DNA from: Ichthyophis bannanicus | Taxonomy: Eukaryota; Chordata; Amphibia; Gymnophiona; Ichthyophiidae | Length of the DNA: 64,000 bases | Assembly: GCA_033557465.1 (NCBI GenBank) | Contig: CM066035.1 | Location: 895,993,309-896,057,308, forward strand | Direction of reading: 5' to 3' | In this document: one piece after another, positions 57,023-64,000 of the stretch | Numbering within the stretch: position 1 is the stretch's first letter | Layout of the letters: every line of letters begins with the position of its first letter | Translations under genes and position numbers: made by a program | The notes under the pieces: model-generated | What the model was told of the DNA's origin: nothing | Databases searched by the model: none | What the model saw: the letters and a program-made list of their open reading frames with translations, nothing else

Positions 57023-57352
57023 TAGCACAGTTACTTACCTGTAACAGGTGATCTCTGGGAACAGCAGGAATAAGTCTTCACAACCCTCCCACCTCCCCTA
57101 GGAGTTATATCTCTTTTCTATCTTTCCTTTCCTCTTTCTCTATTGTCTCAGCTTTAAACTCGAACTGAGGAGAGTTGGTTAGGAAAGGCGGGAAGGCAGC
57201 GTGCAGGCGCTGTGGGATGCTCCCAAAAGCTTTCCTTTTTGGGAAGCTGGGGAGCGTTCCCGCGCAGGCTCAGTCGGTACCGATGTACCCATATGTGAAG
57301 ACTTATTCCTGCTGTTCCCAGAGATCACCTGTTACAGGTAAGTAACTGTGCT
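57023..57352 (+). repeat. DIRS E3 half ICR and right inverted terminal repeat
   Basis: Only the second half of the ICR remains (AGCACAGTTACTTACCTG through AATAAGTCTTCAC, 57023-57081). The first half, complementary to the left end, is deleted together with the recombinase 3' end. The right ITR has CGGTACCG (57274-57281) with the dyad partly eroded, and ends GTAAGTAACTGTGCT at 57352. Confidence 0.8.
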
Positions 57353-57657
57353 TTCCTGCTTGTTCCTGGAGATAGCACAGTTACTTACCTGTAACAGGTG
57401 ATCTCTGGAACAGCAGGAATAAGTCTCCACAACCAACCCACCCACCTCCGCAGGAGTTGTATCTCCATCTTTCCTTTCCTCTCTCTCTCTCTTTGTCTCA
57501 GCTTTAAAACTTAACTGAGGAGAGGCAGTTAGGAAAGGCGGGAAGGCAGCACGCAGGCGTGGTGGGATGCTTCCAAAAGCTCTTTGATTGGATGCTGGGA
57601 AGCATTCCCGCGCAGACTCTGTCTGTACCGACGTACCCATATGTGAAGACTTATTCC
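57353..57657 (+). repeat. DIRS E1 ICR and right ITR, first copy
   Basis: It begins TCCTGCTTGTTCCTGGAGAT (the resumption of the E1 ICR after E3) and runs to TTATTCCTGCTGTTT at 57663. It is nearly the same as 58873-59180 and lacks the outermost 30 bp of the right end. Confidence 0.75.
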
Positions 57658-58869
57658 TGCTGTTTGTTTATTTATTTATTTATTTATTACCAGCTCTTAT
57701 ATACCGCACTATTTGGGATCAGCGCGGTTTACAGTACAACAAAAGACCAGAACAACAAGCTGTTTGGTTTTACATTGAACAGGAAAACGAACTTGGATAA
57801 TACATGGGGAAAATTTAACTGAAACAATTTACAAAGTATTTACATGTACATATAACAGTATTATTCTTAATTAGGGTTGGGTGTTCAATGAGGGTTGGAG
57901 GTCAGGAAGGTGATAGGGTGTTCTGGGAGTAGTTAGGGAATAAATGGGATTTGATTGCCTTTCTGAATGAGGTTAGATCAGGGATAGCCCGAATTTCAGG
58001 TGGTAAAGTGTTCCAGCACTTAGGGGCATAGAAAATGAACGCCCTGTTAGATGTAGCTCGTGTGCATTTAGTTGCTGCCTTAGGGATTATTAGCGAGTTT
58101 GTAGATATAGTTCTCCTGGATCTGTTAAGTGGAACTGTCTGAATGAGGTTCATTAGAGAGGAGGAGGTGATACCTTTGATAGCCTTGAAAGTGAGTAGTA
58201 ATGTTTTGAACAACAGTCTCCCGTGTATGGGGAGCCAGTGGAGCTGCTTTAGAATAGGTGTTACATGGTCTCTTCTTGATGCTCCGTAGAGGACTCTGGC
58301 CGCAGTGTTCATGGCAAGTTGCAAGGGGTTTAAGGTGGAGTGTGGGAGGCCTTGAAAAACGGCATTAGCCTAGTCAAGGTGCGGTAGGGTTAACGCTTGG
58401 AATATGGTTCGGAAGTCTTCAGGATCAAGCAAGGAGCGAAGGTGGCGGAGTGTCCAGATTTTTAGATAAATCGCTCTGACTATGTTGGATATATGTAATT
58501 TCATATCCAGATGCTGGTCCAATGTGACCCCCAGGTATCGGATTGAAGGCTTAGTTTGGAGCTCGGCTTCTTTCACTTTTAACTGGGAAGGGGGGGGGGG
58601 TGAACAATGGGTCTCTAGTGATGAAGAGAACCTCCGTTTTCCTGTGCTGAATGCGGAGGTTTTGGGATTGAAGCCATTCAGACACTGCATCAAAGCATTT
58701 GGTTATCGGTGAAAGATCCATGTTGAGTGTGGAAAAAGGCATGTAGAGGAGAATGTCGTCTGCGTATATTAGACAGTCGACCTTGAAGGATTTGATGATG
58801 TTGCAGACTGGCTGTATGTATATGTTAAATAAGAGTGATGATAGGGATGACCCTTGTGGCACACCCTGT
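57658..58869 (-). mobile_element. LINE of the Jockey/CR1/L2 group, 5'-truncated, minus strand
   Basis: The minus strand has GVPQGSSLS at 58862, the active site YADDILLY (about 58755-58785), LRIQHRKTEVLF, RYLGVTLDQHLDM, and the C-terminal AARVLYGASRRDHVTPILKQ and LHWLPIHGRLLFK (57902-58324). The 3' end has GTAAACCGCGCTGATCCC, GTGCGGTATATAAG and a TAAATAAATA tail. This is the LINE whose tail the SINEs share. Two or three frameshifts separate the RT pieces. Confidence 0.85.
57902..58862 (-). pseudogene. Reverse transcriptase C-terminal half of the minus-strand LINE
   Basis: Three frames join end to end: 58862-58551, 58693-58370 and 58324-57902. The first holds the palm active site YADD. The last holds the conserved LHWLPI block and ends just before the 3' UTR. 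The 5' endonuclease and fingers are absent. The frame changes suggest age. Confidence 0.8.
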
Positions 58870-59208
58870 TTTTGTTCCTGGAGATAGCACAGTTACTTAC
58901 CTGTAACAGGTGATCTCTGGAACAGCAGGAATAAGTCTTCACAACCCACCCACCTCCCCAGGAGTTTGTATCTCTATCTTTCCTTTCTCTCTCTCTCTCT
59001 TTGTCTCAGCTTTAAAACTTAATTGAGGAGAGGCAGTTAGGAAAGGCGGGAAGGCAGCACGCAGGCGTGGTGGGATGCTTCCAAAAGCTCTTTGATTGGA
59101 CGCTGGGAAGCTTTCCTGCGCAGACTCCGTCGGTACCGACGTACCCATATGTGAAGACTTATTCCTGCTGTTACCAGAGATCACCTGTTACAGGTAAGTA
59201 ACTATGCT
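58870..59208 (+). repeat. DIRS E1 ICR and right ITR, second copy
   Basis: TTGTTCCTGGAGATAGCACA begins the ICR-like part (58873-58945). The ITR follows with GCTCTTTGATTGGACGCTGG and the palindrome CGTCGGTACCGACG (59128-59141), and ends GTAAGTAACTATGCT at 59208, where CR1 resumes. Confidence 0.8.
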
Positions 59209-59502
59209 TTTTCACTCAACGTGTAATCAAACTCTGGAATTTGTTACTGGAGGATGTAGTAAGAGCTGTTAGTGTAGCTGGGTTTAAAAAAGATTTGGAC
59301 AAGTTCCTGGAAGAAAAGTCCATAAACCATTATTAAAAGGGACCCAGGATATCACGGCTTGACCCAATACAAGCATTGACGATCCTGTGTCTTTTGGGAA
59401 GCTGCTATGTACTTGTGACCTGGATTGGCCACTGTTGGAAACAGGATACTGGGCTTCATGGACCTTGGTGTGACCCAGAATGGCATATCTTATGTTCTTA
59501 TG
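59209..59502 (+). mobile_element. CR1 3' end, last piece
   Basis: TTCACTCAACGTGTAATCAA continues the CR1 text left at 35310. It encodes the last CR1 residues (FKKDLDKFLEEKS) and ends TATCTTATGTTCTTATG. It matches, in reverse, the CR1 tail at 12720-12976. Confidence 0.85.
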
Positions 59503-61246
59503 GTGCCCAAATATGGTGGGTCCTCCTGACCCATTCTGGACCTGAAGGTGGTCCATGCCAACCTAAAAGTGCCTCACTTCTGCATGGAGATGCTCAGATA
59601 ATTTTTTCTGTGGTCCAATGAGAGACGTTTCTAACCTCCTTGGGCCTTTCCGTAGTATTTCCATATTCAGATCCAAGAGTAACATAGTGGTTCCTCCGCT
59701 TCTGCATCCTGGGCTGCCGTTTTTCTGTTTCATGCTCTGCCTTTTGACCTGATCTCCGTGCCTTGCACTTTCTCAAAGGTGTTGGTGTGACAGTGGTCTT
59801 CCTGTGCAAGCAAGGAAACTGGATTCCACCTGTAGCTGGATGACTGGCTGATTCATTCCGACTCCATGGAGAGGTCCAGGGTGGACACTACCTAGGTGAT
59901 CCAGTAGTGAAAGAAGCTGGGATTGATGATCAACTATCCTAAGAGCAGCAAAGTTCCATCATTGGATAGAGGCTCATCAGGTGACTGTCAGTGGCCCACA
60001 TAGCAGATGTCAGCAACATGCAGGCTGACAAGTCCAGTACACTGTGGTTCCTGGTGAGTTGAAGCGAAGCCCTTGCACGTTAGATATCATGATCTGGATG
60101 TGGGGCCTGCCAGTATTCAGTCTGATGGTCGCTCAGGATAATGCCAAGATGATTCTTCATGCAGCTGGAAAGGTTTTTCAATAGGTGTAGGCTTGGATGC
60201 TCTTCAGGACTGGCCTAAGAAGCAACTCCTGTATGTCTTTCCCCTGTAGCTCTTGATGAGCCATTTTCTGCACAGAATTCAGTTTCATTTGGGTTGGGTC
60301 ATTCTAGTGGCACCAGACTGACTGTGCAGACTGACTGACGTGGATCTCTTGAGCTTGTTGGTGGGGTCCTCCCTATTGTTACCCCAGGAGAGGGGACTTC
60401 TGCAGCCAGATCCCCTGGTCATGGAGGATCCCATTCCCTTCTCTGTTATAACCTGGCCCTTGAGTGGCATAACCTGCCTAAGAAAGAATACTCCAGAGCA
60501 GTAGTTGGCACCCTTCTTAAGGCCCTGAGGCTTCTACATCCTTGGCCTATCAGAGTCTGGAGGATCTTCAAAAGATGGTGATCTTCTCATGCCCTGGATG
60601 CTAGAAAAGCAAACTGTTACTGTTTTGTCCTTTTTACAGTTTGAATTAGACCAGGGTTTAGCTCTTAATTCTCTCAAGGTTCAGATGCCAGCCCTTGCTT
60701 GCTCTTGGGGGCGTGTTCTTGATGTCGCAGCCTAATGTATCCACACTTCCTCAAGGGGGTGAAGAAGATCCATCCATCAGTGCGTCCTATTATACTACTG
60801 AAGTCTTTCTGTGTGTTGAAGATGCTGAATGATGCCCTCCACACCATTTTGAGCCCACTTGGATGCCTTCTCTCAAGGATCTGACCCTAATGGTAGTATT
60901 CCTTGTGGTAGGTTTTGGAACTACCATCCCTGACCTGTAGGGAGCCTTTTCTGGTCATCTTGATGACATCTGTCTCTCTGAAGATGAGTCTTTTCTTCTG
61001 AAAGTGCAGTCTTCCTTTAATCTTGATCAGTCTCATCTCTGCTTCATGGGGGGGACCTTTGGATGGACCTCCTCATTGCGTCTGAGTAGGACGTTAGTAA
61101 AGTATTTAGCACATACTAAATCCTTCCATTGGTCAGCCCATCTTTTGTCCTATTCAGTGGCCAAGTCCTTGATTGCCCGCTACATTAAGGATGCTATTAG
61201 TTTAGCCTACCTTCTGTGTGAGAAATGTGAGTGTGTTTATGCCATT
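59503..61246 (+). pseudogene. DIRS I RT-RNase H and recombinase remnants
   Basis: It resumes with VPKYGGSS, PILDLKVVHANLKVPHF, the direct continuation of the RT motif at 22435. Further RT, RNase H and end-domain remnants are hard to read. A recombinase remnant at about 60560-61225 ends with IARYIKDAISLAYLL, matching A's AWWIREAIASAYLL. DIRS F interrupts at 61246, and the catalytic end with the Tyr is not in the window. Stops are frequent. Confidence 0.65.
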
Positions 61247-61437
61247 CTCCAAGAACAATCAGGAAGTCAGCCCTCACTTATGGGTGACGTCGGCACCGAT
61301 GGAGTCCATGCGGAGCAATTCCCCAGCTTTCAGAGAAAGCCTTTGGGATTGCTGCCATGCATGCGTGGTCCTCTTCCCGACCAAGGGTGCCATCTTGCTC
61401 AGTCTCCCTTTTTCCATGGAGCCCTTCGGACGCACAT

Positions 61438-61491
61438 TCTTCTGGTCTGTTGATTTCATTCTGAACTAGAATGAAATCGAGAGACCAGAAG
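61438..61491. repeat. Short inverted duplication in DIRS F
   Basis: CTTCTGGTCTGTTGATTTCA and ATGAAATCGAGAGACCAGAA are reverse complements with about three mismatches, over 24 bp around a four-to-six-base loop near 61465. It marks the point where F sequence ends and the foreign block begins. Confidence 0.7.
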
Positions 61492-61945
61492 AAAAGAATT
61501 TATTAAAAGCCGTGCATCAGCTTCAGCTAACTCTGGTTAAACATTCGGCTGATTTAAGACTAATCCCCTGAAGAACCTCAAATTTATGAGAGAAACACAG
61601 TTCAACGTTGTATGTGAGGCGTTGGGAAAAGAGAGACATATTCCGAAAAAGAAAGAGACATTGTTATGGTTCTCTCAGTCTAACTGGAAGTTAAGTGCAA
61701 ATTCTAACATAAGAAATAAGTCTACATAAAACACGGGTAGAGGGAGGTGTGCTACAATAGAAAAGAATCGGAAATCAGGCCATTGATGCAAACGGGCGCT
61801 GATAGATACTACGTTTATGAGTATCTTTCATTAAGCAGCCCATTAGTCTGAGGCCTTTTCCGTGGTTTAAAAGAAACACCATGAGCTCTCCTTTTGGGTA
61901 ATTTGTTTTTACTAGAGTAATAATAATTTTTTGATAGTTAGATGA
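61492..61945. other. Foreign block in DIRS F with hammerhead-like motif
   Basis: This AT-rich stretch matches nothing else in the window. At 61567-61631 it has CCCCTGAAGA, a CTC/GAG stem around AAATTTAT, GAGAAAC, and GCGTTGGGA. UCCC and GGGA would form stem I, and the core CUGAAGA plus GAAA is complete. That layout is known from Penelope-like retroelements. No protein-coding remnant is visible. Confidence 0.4.
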
Positions 61946-62757
61946 ACTGTTCGGCAAGCCCATGGAGGACAAGGCTGCCGAAATAATAGAGTTCGTGACT
62001 CAGACCCGCCTCTCGCGTAAGACTTCTTCTATCCCTTGGAAGAAACAGCAAACTAAGAAGCCGTTCTTCCAGAGGAAGGGACTCCCCTACCGGGGATACC
62101 TGCCCATCCCCGTGCCAGCCTCCGGCACGCAGGGGAAGGATGGAGTGCATGGCCACCACAAACCTAAAGGGCCCAAGGTCCAACCCTCTGTGCCACCCCA
62201 ACCAGCTCAAGGGTTTTGATGCCAACAGCATAGCCTCTCGCCCCATGGCAGTACTTCCACCAGTGGGGGGATGTCTATCCCTTTTCGCCTCTCACTGGGC
62301 GTCAATCAGGTTGGACACCTGGGTCCTCTGGGTGATCCGGGACGGGTATCCTCTTCACCTGGACAGGCTTCCTCCTCCCTTCTCCCTAGCGAAGCCTTCC
62401 TCTCGCACCAGACTTGCAACAGGAACTGACCAACCTCCTTGCCCAGCAGGCGGTCGAGAATGTACCGCCGCACCTCCGAGGCCATGGATTCTACTCCCGT
62501 TACTTCCTTGTTCCGAAGAAGACAGGGAGACTACTCCCCATTCTCAATCCCAGGAACCTAAACTAGTTTCTGGTGCGAGAGAAGTTCAAAATGTTATCGC
62601 TTGGAGTCCTGCTGCCCTTCCACCCTTGGAGTCCACCCTTCCAGCAGGTTGATTGGCTATGCTCCTTAGACCTAAGGGACGCTTACGCCCACATTCTAGT
62701 CCATCTCCAGCATAGGCATTTCCTGCGCTTCAGGGTTCAGGGAGAGCATTACTAATT
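61946..62757 (+). pseudogene. DIRS F gag C-terminus and RT start
   Basis: The gag end is open to 62218 (LFGKPMEDKAAEI, TRLSRKTSSIPWKKQ and a basic tail ending QPAQGF). RT starts at 62219 as FDANSIASRPMAVLPP with TWVLWVIRDGYPLH. After frame changes come YSRYFLVPKKTG and LCSLDLRDAYAHILVH (about 62650-62705), before DIRS G interrupts. The diverged text shows F is older or of another subgroup than C and D. Confidence 0.75.
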
Positions 62758-64000
62758 CTCCAGGACCCAGCAGGAAGTCAGTCCTCACATATGGGTGCCG
62801 ACGGAGCCCTCGTGTGGAGCATTTCCCCAGCTTTCAAAGAAAGCCTTTGGGAATTGCAGCACGCATGCGCGGTCCTCTTCCCGCCCAAGGGTGCCATCTT
62901 GCTCAGTGTTCTTTTTTCCGCAGAGCCCGACAGACGTAGTTCGTTTTTCCCCGAGGAAAAAGTTGATTTTCCCTGTTTTTCTCTTTTTTCTCCGGTTCGA
63001 CGCCAGATCCTTTTCCCGCTCGGACCGATACGCCGGTATCAAGTCCTTTTCTCTCTCTTTCGGTTTTTGTCCTTTGTGACTCGCGTTCGCGCCTTTTTTC
63101 TTTTTTCCCTGACAGACTGGTCTTTTGACCTAGCAGGGGCCCTTTTTCCCCTGATGGCTGCCAGCGGGTTTAAGAAATGTGATCAGTGTAAGAAACTTAT
63201 GTCTCTTACCGACACACATGACTGCTGCCTCCGTTGCCTCGGACCCGATCATGACCCGATGATCTGTGGTCCGTGTGGCAAAATGTCCTCGAAGGCGTTG
63301 AGGAGTCGGCAGCACCAGAGGGATAGAATTTTTTCTGACTCCGCGTCCGGCCGGGCCCGGACCTCGTCAGAGGCCTCGACGTCTCGGGACTCCGGCCCCG
63401 AGCAGCGTCGGGGTTCCTCTGAGCGGGGGTCTCCTTCGCGGGAACATCGCAGGAAGAAGAAACCCGCGAGGGCGGCATCGGTGGACGCTCCTGGTTCCTC
63501 TAGGGCCAGGTCACATAGCCCCGATAGCCGTCCCGGGTCTTCGGAGTCGGAGAGGCCTGCCAAGCATCCTCGTGTCGAGATGGAGTCTCCTGGACACGTA
63601 AGTGCTGTTGTTCTCGTTGACTCTCCTCCGAGGGAGCCGACGTCGGGCCCGATGCCGTCGGGGCCCGAGTCGGGGGCTGCTGGGTCTCCTGAGCTCGGAC
63701 TCAGGTTGACGGCCTTGGAGAGCAGCTTTGCTGCTTTCATGGAACAGTAGCGGGCATTGATCGCCGGTCTCACCGGTGCATCTGCCCCGACCACCAGGAC
63801 CTCGACGTCCAAGTCGACCCCAGAGGCCGAGCCAATCCTCGAGTCCATGCGGGCTCGAGTTGATCCTCGGCCACGGTCTCCCTCAACCTCCCGTTCAGGG
63901 CCAAGGTCATCAACGCCGATACCCTCGGTGTCGGGGCGGAGGGCATCGGTGCCCGCCCGACCGGAGCTGCTCGATTCCTCTTCCGAGGAGTCGGGCTGGG
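62758..64000 (+). mobile_element. DIRS retrotransposon G (5' part; continues past window)
   Basis: The left ITR begins CTCCAGGACCCAGCAGG at 62758. About 10 bp of the ITR palindrome are missing (TATGGGTGCCGACGG). NRF-1-like ACGCATGCGC (62861-62870) and YY1-like GCCATCTTG (62893-62901) are present. Gag starts at 63154. The rest lies outside the window. Confidence 0.85.
63154..64000 (+). pseudogene. DIRS G gag (ORF1), partial, with a nonsense codon
   Basis: The start at 63154 gives MAASGFKKCDQCKK, then HDCCLRCLGPDHD and CGPCGK, closest to copy C. The frame is open to a TAG at 63748, where C has CAG (Gln), and then continues in the same frame to the window end with the SKSTPE-type linker. Apart from this nonsense codon the visible part is uninterrupted. 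The conserved C-terminal domain is beyond 64000. Confidence 0.85.

Larger units (their letters stand above)
47196..57352 (+). mobile_element. DIRS retrotransposon E3 (autonomous type, ends damaged)
   Basis: E3 lies in the ICR of E1. Its left ITR begins abruptly inside the palindrome (CGGTACCGACGGAGCC at about 47199) and lacks the outer 40 bp or so. The right ITR (57130-57352) is complete and pairs with 47200-47330 (CAAAAAGGAAAGCTTTTGGG on the left; CCCAAAAGCTTTCCTTTTTG on the right). E2 inserted in its 5' leader at 47477. Gag, RT-RH-methylase-like and most of YR follow, then a deletion joins YR directly to the second half of the ICR. Confidence 0.8.
35311..59208 (+). mobile_element. DIRS retrotransposon E1 (gag-only), inflated by nested elements
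   Basis: The left ITR starts ATCTCCAGGAACAAGCAGG at 35311, and the right ITR ends GTAAGTAACTATGCT at about 59208. Both lie in the CR1 whose frame continues on either side. Inner sequences AGCGTCCAATCAAAGAGC (left) and GCTCTTTGATTGGACGCT (right) confirm they are one pair. E1 carries gag and a non-coding block but no RT or recombinase of its own. Nested inside are an L1-like LINE (35757-42609), DIRS E3 with E2 (47196-57352) and a minus-strand LINE (57658-58869). Confidence 0.8.
22436..59502 (+). mobile_element. CR1 LINE (5'-truncated), split by three DIRS insertions
   Basis: Unnested, this CR1 is about 1.5 kb. Its pieces are 22436-22458, 28209-28457, 34232-35310 (with a SINE tail inside) and 59209-59502. 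Reading frames join across each gap: the 28209 piece encodes NYRPVSLTSVPGK and QHGFRQGRSCLTS and ends in VYLDF, and the 34232 piece continues RKAFNKVPHQRLLAKLKSHG. The 59209 piece is the 3' end with TGGATTGGCCACTGTTGGAAA and a TTATGTTCTTATG terminus. It inserted into DIRS I at TTATG. Confidence 0.85.
20085..61246 (+). mobile_element. Fossil DIRS I, split by a 37-kb nested insertion
   Basis: The left part (20085-22435) carries a terminal-repeat-like start (CTGCTAGACCAGTCCA, as in H), a gag remnant and the start of RT. The copy breaks at ATTCCATTTACTTTATG (22435) and resumes at 59503 with GTGCCCAAATATGGTGGG. In DIRS A these two pieces are directly adjacent (ATTCCATTTATTTCGTG, then GTGCCAAAGAAGGG). 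RT, RNase H and recombinase remnants continue to 61246, where DIRS F interrupts. The end of I is outside the window. Confidence 0.8.
61247..62757 (+). mobile_element. DIRS retrotransposon F (rearranged, interrupted by G)
   Basis: It has a left ITR of the C/D group (CTCCAAGAACAATCAGGAAG; NRF-1-like and YY1-like sites retained) to about 61463. A short inverted duplication and about 450 bp of foreign sequence follow in place of the gag N-terminus. From 61946 the gag C-terminus (LFGKPMEDKAAEI) and the RT start are present. RT is cut at LRFRVQGEHY by DIRS G at 62757. Confidence 0.75.

Noticed and set aside
35311..59208. An LTR retrotransposon or endogenous retrovirus model for the E elements
   Set aside because: Ends are inverted rather than direct, an ICR is present, and the enzymes seen are tyrosine recombinase and DIRS RT with no protease, integrase or envelope.

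Overview
The window reads as vertebrate intergenic DNA made almost entirely of transposable elements; I found no host gene, no genuine tRNA or rRNA gene and no CRISPR array. Dense DIRS retrotransposons, CR1 and L2 LINEs, an L1/Tx1-like LINE, a tRNA-derived SINE sharing a LINE tail, and hAT and mariner MITEs point to an amphibian. A caecilian is my best guess, from remembered CR1 and SINE wording, and is not proven here.

DIRS elements dominate. They encode GAG, a reverse transcriptase/RNase H (RT-RH) with a methylase-like tail, and a tyrosine recombinase (YR) instead of an integrase. They have inverted terminal repeats (ITRs) and an internal complementary region (ICR) that matches both outer ends. 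At least eleven copies occur, all on the + strand. By sequence they fall into an old group (A, B, H, I) and two younger groups: C, D, F, G (ends begin CTCCAGGACCAAGC) and E1, E2, E3 (ends begin ATCTCCAGGAACAAG).

Layout. 1-5465: old DIRS A, holding a LINE tail and a SINE. 5466-5690: small repeat with a hammerhead-like motif. 5690-6710: 3' end of fossil DIRS H. 6885-15995: old DIRS B, holding a hAT-like block, a CR1 tail, an L2 and a SINE. 16172-17795: large foldback holding a hAT MITE. 17796-20084: mostly unassigned, with one mariner-like MITE. 20085 to beyond 61246: fossil DIRS I, interrupted at 22436-59502 by one truncated CR1. That CR1 is itself split by DIRS C (22459-28208), DIRS D (28458-34231) and the E1 complex (35311-59208). 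E1 contains a 6.85-kb L1-like LINE (which holds a hAT MITE), DIRS E3 (which holds DIRS E2) and another LINE. 61247-62757: rearranged DIRS F inside I. 62758-64000: DIRS G inside F, running off the window.

How the parts work together. In DIRS biology GAG packages the RNA, RT-RH copies it using the ITRs and ICR to make a circle, and YR recombines the circle into the genome without a target-site duplication. The younger ends and ICRs here fit that model. No copy is fully intact: C has an open RT-RH frame but a frameshifted YR, D has an open YR C-terminal half but a broken RT-RH, and E1 and E2 carry only gag plus a shared non-coding block, so they look like non-autonomous passengers.
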